From Diprion similis (taxonomy: Eukaryota; Arthropoda; Insecta; Hymenoptera; Diprionidae): a DNA stretch of 64,000 nt. The stretch spans positions 17,754,001 to 17,818,000 of the forward strand of contig NC_060110.1 of the NCBI RefSeq assembly GCF_021155765.1, given 5' to 3'. Position numbers and translations under genes: made by a program. The notes beneath the pieces are model-generated. The model was not told the origin of the DNA. It searched no databases and saw nothing but the letters and a program-made list of their open reading frames with translations. Below, piece by piece: positions 1 through 13,200 of this stretch; within the stretch, counting starts at the first letter, position 1, and every line of letters starts with the position of its first letter.

Positions 1-1153
1 TCTGTATCCCAACGTGTTTCACATTGATATTACCCATGTGTGTAAAGAGGCTCCATCCTCTGTCGTAAATGTAATCGATATTACCACTCCAAGTGTACTT
101 GTATCTCAACTGCGTTTTCACTAGAAGAGCAACAACTGCCTGATAAAAGCACCACTTCCAAGTCTTCTCGCGTATTCTCAGTACGTCTAACTCTGGCAGA
201 TGCATTCCTGTCAGACCCCTTAGACAAACGTTTGCGTAAACTCTGTTGCCTTTTTTCTTTGAGACAATTTCAGTCAAGATGTAATCCCCGCTGACCAAAC
301 CGTGATTCGGACCAACGGCTCTATCAACCATTGGAGGATTCGCTCTCGGCGACGGACACGTCGGAGGGATTCTAGCGTGCCAAAGTTCCTTGTGAGTGGC
401 GAAGTCATCCTTCGGTTCAGGGGACGCATTGTCTTCCGGTTCCGACTCAACGCACCGTTCTCCAAACTTCCTCTTCTTTTTTGAAAGGTCAGATTTTGAG
501 TCTGGTTTTTTACACGGCCAAGATCCCGGCCAGTGGCCACTATCCGTTTTTGATACTACCGGTGCTTCGTCGGGAACGAAGCAGCTCATGTCAACCTGCA
601 TCGTGGGACGCGTTCATTGTCAAGCCATCCGAAAAGGTGAATAGAAACCTTCTCTCTATACGAAAGTGATTCCGAAGTTACTTACTGGAGGATTGTCACG
701 CATTCTGTCCCATACTTGAACTTTTTCTTCAGGCTTCAGTCGATTTGGAAGTTTTGTTCTCTGACCTTGATTGAACACGTTTATCGGGTATCCTTTAGGA
801 ATGACTTCCTCTTCTGACTCCACAAAAGGTAGGTTGGGTAGATCTGCAGGTTGCCTCAAGTTTAGTTTGTCCTTCGCTTCCAATTCTTTTTCCTTTTTCA
901 TGTAACTGTAATTTAACATTGACGTGATAAAATTCTATATCTATTTTCACCTGACGTACCGCAGTTTAAATGAAACTGTACGTGAAACATAGTAGTGGAC
1001 AAAAAATAGATATTATAGTGTGAAATGATACTTCAAGCTGGGGAAATTGGTCAACACGTACGTATTTATATACAGTCTCCATAAGTCGTCATCGGGTTCC
1101 CGAATTTTTTCCTTCTTCTTTTCGACATTTTCGTCTTTCTCTGGGTCACTCAT
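1..1153 (-). CDS. Unrecognised multi-exon gene, 5' part (runs off the left edge)
   Basis: I do not recognise this protein. Three exons join in frame: 1153-1074 (start ATG at 1153, phase-2 donor GTATAT), 905-686 (acceptor TTACAG, donor GTAAGT after codon CCA), and 595 to the window edge (acceptor GATGCAG). Together they encode about 298 residues, still open at base 1. The N-terminus is charged (MSDPEKDENVEKKKEKIREP). The middle is rich in Pro, Lys and Glu (GYPINVFNQGQRTKLP). A basic KKKRKFGER stretch follows. The last ~100 residues look folded, with aromatic segments such as TWKWCFYQAVVALLVKT and YKYTWSGNIDYIYDRGW. An in-frame upstream Met at 1201 exists, but the Met at 1153 begins the charged segment and seems the better start. 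No signal peptide or clear membrane segment is visible. The exon logic is good; the function is unknown. Confidence 0.6.
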
Positions 1154-1892
1154 GTTCACTTTGTACACATTGGCGTTAAATGAAAAATAAATAACATACA
1201 ATATGCAGAAAACCTTGAGGTTATCTTCAAGAATCTAACTGACCATTAATTATCATTCAATTCTAACCATATGGAGCTGCAAATACTCAATACCGAACTA
1301 AACAAAGCTTGCTATTTCGAAGTGAAAGTGTCACTTGTGAATTTTCGGTTGCAAAAAACGTGCGCCAAAAAAATGTCGCGTCCGAAAACGTTGCGGACAG
1401 AAAAATCCAAGCCACGAAGATCGTGTGACTTGTTAAAACGAAGACAAACGACGATAAGACAAAGCAACGGAGATGTTTCGAATTTAAATATTGAATCTTT
1501 TAGCAAATCGAACACAATTGAATGTTCAACCTCATTCAATCAATACTGTGAAATTTTTACATAGTACCTATACTTTTTGCGAAGTGAGAATAATTAAGGT
1601 CGTTCAGGCTTAGCGTGGAAAATAAATTAACCAAGACTCGTTTGATTCGAGTATACACAACGTTTCGTTATGTGATTTTGTAATTATTTTCCTCTTCACT
1701 CAACGAAGCCCCACAGCGAAGGCAATCTCGCCCGAAGCCATTTCTCGACGCAAGATTTTCAAAGTGTTTATAAAATTACCGCGATACAAGGTAGAAGTAA
1801 CTTGAAACCCTACGACACCGCGCATATTGAGATCATTTGGATTTTACTCCTACGTGCGGAGCGGCATTTAGAAAAGCAGGGAATAAACATAC

Positions 1893-2021
1893 CTGCAAGG
1901 GGAACCTTTTTCGCACCGAAGTCTTAGCGTCGATTCGCTAACCCTTTTAGTGCTCTTTCGAATCCCAAACCATCCAAGGGACGATAATGTTTTCTGTATA
2001 CAAATGCAGGCTGCACGATGT
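1893..2021 (-). other. Candidate internal exon upstream of the left-edge gene
   Basis: A strong acceptor (TTTTTTATTTTCGCAG) and donor (TTGCAG|GTATGT) bound 129 nt on the minus strand. One frame is open throughout (HRAACICIQKTLSSLGWFGI, then RKSTKR). Another reads IVQPAFVYRKHYRPLDGLGF, then ERALKGLANRR and a stop. The exon may instead be 5' UTR of the gene at <1-1153. Coding use cannot be decided. Confidence 0.3.
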
Positions 2022-3576
2022 CTGCGAAAATAAAAAACATTATTCAAAAGTGTTTTTTTATTCATTGCGCGTAATGCGACTAAACTAAAACGTGTTCGGG
2101 TATAAATGAAATGCAAAATTTCACCAACGTTTTCATTAATTTTTAATTGCGATCGCCGATGCAGGAAGTTTCAGCTTGTAATAATTCGTCCAGTCAATTT
2201 TTTGAAAGTGCCATGCCGTGTCGCTTCGGTCAGCTTCAATACTTGCGGGTCGATTGATCAAACAGGTTTGTGATTTTGTTTCGATCGAATCGGAGACCCG
2301 ATTAAAGAGAAACGAAAAATCCGTTTTCAATCTTTACGCTCCACGCCTCCCCAGGCTCTCACGAATATCCCCCGGGAATCCGAACAGGGATACGTACAAC
2401 GTTGAGCCCGGAGTGGTGGCTGAGTTTCTAACAAAGTTTGTCTAAGTCAAGCGTAGCGGGCAAGTCGAACGGAGGAAAGCGAAGATCAAGACAATTCGCG
2501 ATGAAAATTTAATGAAAGAGGTATAACCTTAGTTCCCGATCCCCAAACTCCGGGAACCCGGTTTCACCGCCAACTGGTGCACTTGCGATTACGCTCCTTC
2601 GGTAAACTTGAGAAATCCTTACAACTGGAGACCTACAGAGTTCTGAGACCTCCCCGCTGCATGCCTGAGGGATTTTTTTACAATCCCGTGCTTTTTGACA
2701 AAAACTAAGCACTGTCTGTTACCCGCAATGCTGGTGAACCAACACAAATGTAAATTATACTTCACGACCACAGCGTGCAGGATTCGTTACGGCTTAGGGG
2801 AGGGGGTGGGGTGGAGCGGTTGCATTGCGGTGGGGGATCAGGATCGTAAAACAAACAGTGAATTACACGCAATAACGCACAACAGTAGCCGGCGGGCATC
2901 AGGGATATAATATTTCCATCACTGTATGTGCAGCTCAATCCAATTAATTCTATTTTAATCACCGAATCGTGATGTATTTTTTCTTTAATATCCAGGCAAA
3001 TAATGTGTAGAAAATCATTTGTGATTACCAACGAATTCGATTTTACACTTTTTTTCTTGTATTTTTCTCAGTTTTCAGTACAGTGAAATTTCGCAGGGTG
3101 ACTAAGTTTTTATTTCTCGCGCTACACGCGACCATTGACATGCAAGTAAAATGTAAAAACAGTTTTAAATATAGTCATTGTTTCTTACCAGGGAATTTAC
3201 GAAGTGCAAAGTGATTATATTAAACACACGATAATGTAATGCTAGTAGCGATAGTGATAACACGAAAAACAAATATCAGAAATGCTTATCACGTTATAAC
3301 AAATAAAAATAGCTGTGATTATACTCCGATTATCGAAGAATATTTTGTACAATGTATCGTGTAAGTGTATGATTTGTAATTGTATCATCAATTCTACTGA
3401 ACAATTCCTCAGGGACGAGATTTGGGGTTTTTACCAAAATATGTAAATGAATACGAGAACTTAAAGTTAAAGTCGGCGTACACCACCGAGTAAACAGAAT
3501 ATATTACTATTCTCTTTCGGGAACGCAATGAAGAAATACGGTTCACAGGAACTTAGCAAATACGTAATTCAATATA

Positions 3577-3834
3577 CAGTAGAACCTCGATTATCCAAAG
3601 CATGACTTGATTTACCCAAACATTGTTCCTCGTTAAAAAATGTGAACCAGCCGTTCGTCAATTGACAATAAACAACGACTACATGAAACCAGAGTAATAA
3701 AATAATCGTTCGGTCTTTGAAAGAGGTTCAATATGTATTTGTTTCTGTGTTATTTTACATTAAGATAAAAATTGCTTTTCGGTTATCCGAAGTAGGCTTG
3801 GTCTCAATTAGTTCGGGTAATCGCGGTTCTACTG
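3577..3834. mobile_element. MITE with pogo/Tigger-like terminal inverted repeats
   Basis: The left end reads CAGTAGAACCTCGATTATCC. The right end, reverse-complemented, reads CAGTAGAACCGCGATTACCC, which is 18 of 20 identical. Both ends are flanked by TA (3575-3576 and 3835-3836), the target-site duplication of Tc1/mariner-superfamily elements. TIRs of this kind are typical of pogo/Tigger elements. At 258 bp, with no transposase frame inside, it is a non-autonomous copy. Confidence 0.8.
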
Positions 3835-6800
3835 TAAGTATACACGTTAAGCGAATCTCATTACGGATAAAAAAATCCCATATTATATATACCTATATAT
3901 ATAATGTTACAGCGATACAAATCCTACTGACCTCGGGACTCGAAAGAGCCGGTAAGGGGTTTAAAAAAGAACAACACGAGGTGTCCCGGGGCGTATCTTT
4001 TAATTATCCGCGATGGTAAATTCTTTATCCTCCTGTAACAGTGTGCCCAGCAATGTTTTCAGAACAAACAGTTTCCATGTTGATACTCTGTAATAGAATA
4101 ATCTGACGACTGATTCCAGGGTTATTATATAGCCCACAGGGATCACACTGTGTATAGCTGGGGAACGAAACCTGCAGCATCGTAAAATCTCGTCGCCCAC
4201 GACGTTTCCATAGGTACGTATTGATTAAGAACCGACTACGAGATCAGACCAAATTCCTCGCAAGCTCTGTTTTCGTTCGCAAAATCAGCAATCACATATT
4301 TTTTCTCACAGCCGATGAAAAGCTTAATTTTGTTTGAAACGTCTGCGATCAGATCGAGTTTAATGTCTTTCTAACAGCTGCATTAATGGCTGCACAATTA
4401 ATCATCGGCGAAGATATTTTATACGTGGGTACATACTCGTATAAAAAATCATCGGCGTCGAAATCTTTGGCTGTGAATCGAATGAATGATTGAAATATGA
4501 AATTCCAAGCCTTGCCGTTTCCTCGTTTTATTTATTGCATTCTTCTCCAATACCGGGAATCAAAGGAGATATAAACGCTTCCACCTTCCCTCAGGATCAC
4601 GTTTTCACGTCATTTACTCAACGCTGCGGTATCGAATCGTAAATGAAAATGTGACGAGGTACTTTCGCCAAAATTTTTGCAAAAATCAACGATCAAACAG
4701 AGTTGAATTATGCGTGTCAAAGGGTTTTTCGAAAAGAGAAAAAGAAGAAGAAAAATAAAATTGAAATAAACAGAAACAAATTTAAAAAACCAATTACCGG
4801 AATACTACAACTCAACAAGGCAGCGAAGAATGCTGAGAAATAGATTTGCAGACACAGTTTTCCTCTCAAGGAAAAACGTGACGTTATATAAACGATGTCG
4901 AAGGTGTGTCTACAGGGAGGGTCACCTGCTGTGGAATACGACTTGTGTTGCTAAGGGAGTAGAGAAAACCCATCTGCGTGGAAAACAAGAGAGAATCAAA
5001 AGCTTTTTTGTTGCCACTGTGCTTCGGTTAACAAGCGCGTGCCCCTTTCGTCTGTCTTTATACTACGTATGCGTCCCGCCTGATTCCCCCGCCAACAATG
5101 AGATACATTACCTGCCACGATTCTTATTATTCGCTCTCTGAAGTAGAGAAAAGCACGCCCCGGGTAACGAGACGACGTCTGCTAAAGGGAGACGAAAAAA
5201 ATATCTGACTTACGCCCGAACCTTATATTCTCGTTCCTAAGGGTTGTTCAGCTTCTTGGATGTCGTCCAGACTTCAAGTAATTAAAAAACTTTTTTAAAA
5301 AAATTAACGTTAAGTGTCAGTCGGAATCTTACTTGAATTTTTGTGACGCAAATTTGGTAATATTCTGTGATTCAATCTTCTCTGGATTCCTACTCAAAAA
5401 AGGTCTCTGAAGCTTAGTACGACTAATTTTCAAACATTTTCTTTTTCATTAGTGTATGTATATTAAAATGGAGATTGAATGGTTTTTTTTTTTGGAATTT
5501 CAATTATGGATGGTCGTGGATCCGCGCTAAATACGAAAAAACGAATCTCTAATGTTTTCAGATTCTTATTTCGAGACCTCAGTCTCCCTGCTGGCCTTTT
5601 TTTTGTATTTAACTCTTGAGCACTAGGATGGAATTCCCTGATAAAAATCTGAAAAAATTAGAGAGCAACTTTTTCTACTTTGGAGCTAATTTATGACCAT
5701 TCAACATGATCTTCCAGTTAACGACCCTAATGTATACCTATATGGAAGGAAGAGGAGCTATATATGATGGGGACAATACTTCTACTAATATCTAAACACA
5801 TGTGTAGGAAACATATGTATTAACAACTCCAAGCGATACTTGTAGAAAAACCTGGCAATTCCTCAGACCCCAATAGAGTTGAATTTATGGTGCAAACGCA
5901 TAGGGAATGGTCACAGGTTTGAAAACTGGTTCCTTTGACGATGAAACGTTTTTGTAAATAAAAGAGGAAACGTCTGGTTGAAAGTAAGACATTCAAATCG
6001 GCAGGTAGGTATTAATATCCTGTCCGAAATCCTTGAAGAAACATTTGCTTTCATGTTTTCACGCCCAGAACTGCGTACTAACAAGATTGGGCATTAAAGG
6101 TGGACAGTGGTAAGCGGCAAGCGGTTGTGGAAACGACCGTATACATCTGTGGCCGTTTGCCTGTGTGCAAAGTAACACCCTGTATATGTACACAGTAGTA
6201 TCGAATTATGACCGGACGGTATAAGGAGTTGTCGAAGTGGGTAATATCCGAGACTTTGCGAGCTACGCTGTAACGCGATAGTTTATGTAGAACTTGACTG
6301 GACATTGGGCTGTCGGAGATTATCCCCCAGGTGCTCGGACAATGCTCTCCTCGCTTATCGATGGACGCCAGAATCCTCGGGACTTCCTCGTCTGCAAGAC
6401 GCGGTTAAGACTCCTTTGTGCCAATGGTTGTCTAAAACAAGTAAAGTCACAAATGATGGTTTTTACTGCATTCTTTTTACTCCGACACCTTCGATGTCCG
6501 ACGCATCTGTATCGTGCAATAAGTCAATAGTTCGTTCATAAAACGGGTCAAGTACACAATTTTTATTTAACATACTGACTTGCAGTGATTCAGATCGTGT
6601 AAGTAAGTATAATACTTATGTTGTAATGTGTGTTGAAGATAAAACGCAAGAATTGAATTCCACTGTTGGTTGTATCGGTAAAGGATGTTTCTTGTTGCAT
6701 ATGATGGAGGATAGTCATGAGCGCACCTTTATGTCAACGAGTTTGTAAGCCTGAATATAACCCGTTCGAAATGAAGCTGCTTAGGCAGAGAATTACCACC

Positions 6801-9800
6801 GAATAATAATCACGAGATTGTTAGGTCAAAAGATTGCTGGGCGGTGTGTTGGCTGTGTCAGGATAATATTCGCCAACCTTCTTGCCTGGTATTTTTCGAG
6901 GATTTCCGACTTAAATTAACTCGAACTTAACTTAGATCGCGCAGAAAATCCTGCTACGAGTAGATATAATTACAATACGGTGGATTGCAGGTTTGTTGAG
7001 TTGCAACGTACTATCGATTGCACCTAGATCCTAGATCTTACTAGAATATATCTATTATACTGGAGCTACACCGCATCTCCGTTCTATGATTCTTTCTTTG
7101 CCACGTCCAGTGCCAACGGTTTTGCAAGCTTACACCTTGAGAATAAGTGTGTCATTGTGTAAACGTTTTTATTTCTTCGCATTTAACGCCAGTAAATTTT
7201 CATTTCAATCATCAGGTTAAAATTGAAAATTTTAACTTTAATCGATAACATTTTGTACTTTGCTTTTCTGTACTCTTATTGTATTCGCCTCACTTGAGTT
7301 TATTGTTTGTCTATTTTTCTTACTTTGACTGTGTTTTGGTTGGCGTCAGTTAGTTTGATGATTTTGGATTTTTTTTATTTTCTAGGGTTGTATTTTAAGT
7401 TTTCTACTCCTTCAAATCTTGATTTTGTAATTGTAGCGCGTGTTTTGGACAAGAAAATATTAGTTTCCAACATTGCCACGGACATTAATAAAGACTAATA
7501 TTAATAATAATAATAATCACGGCAATTGCAGGTTTTCATGGGTGTTATAAATTTGCTTGATAATCGAAGAGCAATTTCATGGCTCTTGGTAGAATGTGCC
7601 ATTAGAGCTGCGAGGAGTCACGGATATCAGGGATCCTGATTATTTCACCGCCTTCTTCAAAAGGTAAATGAATGAGAATCCAATATCATAAAAAAAAACG
7701 AAACTTCCCCTGATTCGTCCCAAGCCTTAAAAGATATTCCATTTTCACGAATCGTTGACCGAGCATTGCAGAAAATTTAATACATAATTCATTAGATCGC
7801 AGTTCAGCAATTAAGAAGAAAAAGACGAAGAAGTACGACGAACGGAACGTTACACATAATTTTTGGGCAAAGTTTTAAGATTCAATTAAGGGCAGTCAGG
7901 GCAACCAAGCCCAAAAAAGAAGAGAGTCGCGTCACTTAGCAGGCGTAGCCTTTTAATGGATTCATTACCGGTGGGCACGTCGTCATTGCCTCTCCTAAGA
8001 TGGTGTAATTATAGACGCGACAGCTCTCTAATAATAATTATCGCTTCCAGAAAAGTAAGGAAGCGAAACACACCCTGGACGACGGCCAGAGTAACCATAA
8101 TAAATCATGCAAACCAACGCCGCGAGGCAATCACAAGTATATAAACGTGGCACGCGACACTTGTGACAAATAATAAGAATCGCGGAAGTCAATCCATTCG
8201 GAGGCAATGAGTCTTTTATGCCTCGCACGGCGGTTAATTCAACTCACAATGGGGGATCGTCCGTCGTCACTGTCTCGCGGGGAAGTTCGGGGGTGTCGAA
8301 GGGATATTCAAGGATCGCGTTCTAGTACATTAGGGGGTTTGCGGGCGTCACCGTGTAAGGACCCCGTGTTGTGGAGATAATTGAGCCGTCAGCTGCAAAA
8401 GCTCTGGGCGCCATGATAGCCCTTAGCGGTGTTGTGCTTCGGCCTCGATTTCACCGACCGGGGACTCCCCGGGAGTGCTCCACGCACCCCAGCCATGTAT
8501 ATACACGCGTACCAACCAACACACCAACGAACCTCGATCCTCGAGAGACACGAGGCGGCCATACGCGATGCTCATATTACCCCGGAATGTACCACCACTA
8601 TACCCGCCCCGAGGATGCATTGTGATGTTAAGTGAAGACATTTTATCTAAACCCCCCTCCCCAGCCCCGGATATCCCGATAAATGTTCCCTTTCGATCCC
8701 TGATTGCAGACAGGGATTGCAGTATGTAGGTGCAAAAATTTCAAAAACTGCTACTTAATGCTCGAAATGAGTAGTCTGTAATACTTGCATTGATTTCCTT
8801 TATGTTATGACGTATTTACGACTACAAATGCACTGTAAAATGCATAAACGCCCTAAACTTTCGGCTAACTTGTTTTCGGTCGAAAAGAAAATGCAAGAAA
8901 ATAAGATGCACTTTCACATAATTCGTGTATAGTCGAAGTCGCATTTTGTTTCGGACGGAAAAGAAGTTAGACGGAAGGTTAAGGCAGTTATGCGTTTTAT
9001 ACATGTTGCTTAGGGTATATATTTATGTAAGTGCGAGAAGCGGGGTGGAAATAAGGACGGAGTGTGAGGTCAGACGTAATATGGAGGGATTGAGGATGTT
9101 CGGAGGTGAAAATCTTCCTTCGAGAATTACAAACTAGCACCTGGAATGAGATTTCGCAAACACCAAGACCTCGACCCGCGGAGCCAGGCGGAACCTGAAC
9201 CTTTGGTGCATACTTGACACGAGATCAAGTAATGCAAGGCGATGCGTGAAATCCAGCTGAGCCGAAGGCCGCACGCGGGGGTTCCCGTGGGGATGGCTGG
9301 AGGTGCGGGGAGAAACGAGCACCGTCCTCGACCGGGACTAAAAACCCCAACTTTACAAACCTCTCGGATTCCTGGCGATGCAGAAGCGAGAGTTCACCCT
9401 ACCGAGAGTAACGCGAGGATCTTGATTCTTGCGTCTCGTATCGAGGATGGAAATTTTTAATACCTCACACGTGCGTGCCGGGGCGGAAATAAGCGAGTAC
9501 CGGATGTGCGGTGGTGTATTTTTACGTCAGGCTGTACTTCGAGAAATCGGCTCTATTCGGTTTGTCTTGGAATTATGCACGAGGTGCGAGATGCGCAGTT
9601 CTGACTTGTGATTTCTCGAGAATCGGTCGGCTAGGTTTTATGATTGCTGCGTAATAAATTTAATTCCCGAGCAAGCACGACGCTATATTTATCAACTCGG
9701 CGTTTTCGAGCTGTTTGACGGTGTTTCAAGTTTTATACCTTTTCCATTCAGCTTCAACCCTCGTAGAAAAGTACCCGGTGAATTCCGGCGAGAAAAAGAT

Positions 9801-10079
9801 TAAGGCCCTCGGTCCTAATCTCTGACGGTGTTTTAATTGTTTACAGAGGCTTTTATTGTAGCCGTAAAAATTACCGTTTCTCTTTCCAACTGCCGCGTGG
9901 CTTAGAATATTTTCCGATACCGAGAGAACCGGTTAAATTCCGCGAAATGAAACGTACCACAATGCGTCGTTACAACATACGAGCAACACTGCATTTTCCA
10001 TCGAACCAAGTAGTTCTAAGTCTTAATCCACTGCTGGGCATTCGCTGACTGCGATAAACGGCGTCTTCTACAATTTTAC

Positions 10080-10205
10080 CCGACCGGAATTCCGAATCAT
10101 TTTCAATGACACTGGTATGACAGACGTAGCGTCGGTTGAACGGAATATGGCGGCTGCACAAAGCGTCAGACATAAAAGCTGCAGTAATGCGGTCCGATTA
10201 TCCAT
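10080..10205 (-). CDS. Candidate first exon of a secreted protein or peptide precursor
   Basis: ATG at 10205 opens a 42-codon frame with a textbook signal peptide: MDNRTALLQLLCLTLCAAAI then FRSTDA, with likely cleavage near TDA|TS. It continues SVIPVSLKMIRNSGR and ends at CGG|GTAAAA. Ser-Gly-Arg directly before the exon end resembles an amidation/cleavage site of a neuropeptide precursor, but the rest of the gene was not found and unspliced translation stops after three more codons. This is a suggestion only. Confidence 0.3.
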
Positions 10206-13200
10206 CGCTAAGCACGGATATCTCGGTCCCAAGGGAGGGTAGCGTTCATCCTGCACCCAGGTAAGCTAGGCGCTTGACGACGGTCGTGGTGGGGTGCGAA
10301 CCAGGCATGGTGAGGGAAGTTGGCCCCGCCTTCTACCCTCGAATTGCGACCAATGGGTCCGAGGCTGGGAGGGTGAAGCGGTGAACTGTTAGAACGGTAG
10401 AGATTGCGTCCGGGCGTGAAGAGGAAAGATTGGAAAATTTTGCATGAAAATTAGTCAAATCTGATCAAGCTTGTAAGGAGATATAATGAATGAAGGGCTG
10501 ATCACCAGTTCGGATTTTTATTTCAAAGAGGAACGTGGTCGACGAGGTGCATAGTAATAACTGATGCAATCTATCGTGGTTAAAGGTAAGATCCCAAAAA
10601 TTCCCATTTTTTTTTCATCACTGCGTATATTTCCTACCATGAAAACGTTGGGTTCAAGATACACACTGCACGTTGAACAGATCATTCACAATATAGAAAC
10701 TATATAGATTGACGAGTGCATGGCTAGCTATACCTAATGAAAATTATTTCAGAGTGCCTTGTGTAAAGTGCAGTTAGATCTCAGGCAGCGCGAAGAAATA
10801 ATTATAAGTATAACGAGTGTAAAGAGGCAACGAATTAGTTTAATCATCGAGTATTTCGTCGGCTTAGGTGAGTGACAAGTCTCGGCGAACTTTCACCCCT
10901 CAGGGTCGGTACTAATGGGAGCAGATCAAACGGTATAATATTACGTACCGAATGGAGACACCTGTCAGTTTAAATGTAATCGTAGAAATCAAAGAGATAT
11001 CCAGCTTGGGGGCAGCGGGCCGAAAACTCTACCCCAGGTGTAGAATGATCCGGTGAGATATACGGCGGAGGGTGTTACCATGCAGGAAGCCATTTCGAGA
11101 TACCAACTTGATTAACTTCCCCGCGTATGTCTGGACCACCTTTCAAAGTGAATATGCGGAACACATGTGAACAGGTTTACGTGTGTCGGCTGTCTGTGGG
11201 ATTCTCCATTATCACCAAACACATGCTTAAGCTAATCGCTTAAACGTAATTCTATAGTTTCCCATTCATCGTCAGTAATAATTTCAAACGCTGGATGTAC
11301 ACGGAAAGAATTAATCTTAGATTTTCACGAAGGAATTGTAAACAGAACGAGTTAGAAGAATAATTTCTGCATTGTTGAATATTAAGCTACGTAATTTATT
11401 CTTGAATCTTGTCCGATAGTTGAATGAATGGTGGTATAATGGCACGATGAGTTTAGAATGCCACCTCTTACCAAGGTCCAGGTGATGCATGGCGAGCAAA
11501 CACTTTACCATCGTGAATGCAGCCGCACGTATGCGGGATATTGTGTAAATAGCGCGTACGCTGCAGGGTCCACATCCTGTTCAAATATTTTCAACTCGAT
11601 GTCAATTGCCTAGTTTTTAAAAAAGGCAGCATGGTTGCAGTTGCATCGTGAAATCGTTCGGCAAACACATTTTTTACAATCGGCTAAAAATCGGAATAAG
11701 AAATGAATCCAATAAATCCTCCACATACAGACAGTTTAGCCGAATTTCTATTTCAGGATATGTATTGCTTAATACCACCTCATACTATGCCTATTGTAGG
11801 TACTAATACCACGGTGGTGGTGTAGAAATGCTTGGGGTGGGATTATTTTTAGTCAGAGAAATTTATGACGATTCAACTATGCAGTGAATATTACAATTCA
11901 CATCTGTAAAGTTTATTTTTATCCTAGAGTGCTGCAGCAGTCGAGTATAATGGGTATCGCTGGAACTACCCTTGCGTAATTTTGTAATTGGGGTCGCTCG
12001 GCTGGGTGGTTGGGATTGGGTGAAGCCCTAAGCTGACTCTAAAACAACAATCTATGGGTGAGGTAGGTATGAATGGAGGAGATGCAGCCCTTCCAGACAG
12101 ATGAGACAGATGATGAAGTAATCGAGTAATTATCAGATATCGGAACTGTCACAGGAATGGCTTCCCCAATTCAGCACCAAGGTAAATGGTTGCTAATCGA
12201 ATTCTGGTGTTCTGATAACATTCATCGCGTGACGCTCGGAAATTTCTGTGTTTTTGTTTGTCCAAGTAGTGAGTATTTCAATAATAAAAAAAATCTTTCA
12301 AAAATACGTTATTTCCGTAATTTACAACTCTGGTGAAAACACGATAGCCTATCACTCTCCCCGATTGTCAATATAATGAGATTGCATAATAGGCATCAAA
12401 GTAATGAACAACTTCGTGTCCACGGGCAGATAGATTCTCGTTATAGAAGCACCATTAACCCTGGATTACACCGCTGCACTGTTTGCAGAGCCCCAAGGCA
12501 TGTCCTGATGCAGGAACCCTCCCTTGCGTCATAAGCCAACCTATTCGGTTGGTCCGTCTGTGGCAGAGTCCCCGCGTTTTCGCGACTATCCCCTTAAAAT
12601 ATCACTTCGCTTCGTTAAATAGCGTGGGATGACTGGAGGAGCTGCACCCAATACCATTACCGTGGCTAATAGCGGATCATATTAGAATAATACCCGTTGA
12701 TGAATCCGAGTGAGAAATTCGGCTGTTTTTACAATTAAACCAATATTCGTCTCTCTCGATAGGCCTTACAGCTGCGAGCCTTCGACGTCGTGAAATTGTA
12801 GACATTCTCCGCATTAATATTATAGTAATAATATATATCACGATGTTACGACAATATGTTACCTCAAAAATCCCTACGTTCATATTTATACCTTGATGTT
12901 TTATAAGACTCGGTTAATTTCTCTACCGTTTCTAACGAACGTTACGATGCTGCACCTTTGGGCATAATTTAAGTGACATTCTGCACAGTGGCAGCATATT
13001 TGCATGGGCTTTTAATTAGCCAGCCTTGTGTTCGCTGAGCCGGTGATATAATCAGGAAGGTAGGCGAGTTGGTGCCGAGATGACGAAAGGAGGGGGTTGG
13101 TTATGAGCTTTCCGGTGCTAATTAATTATTCCCACGACAAATACCCACCTCGGCTCGTCGCTGAAACCTCGAGATATATGCAACGTACAAACGGAGACAG

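Noticed and set aside
1271-1564. 97-codon plus-strand frame divergent from the left-edge gene
   Set aside because: Basic, low-complexity composition with no recognisable motif, and the opposite strand is also open (1312-1539). Not enough to call a gene.
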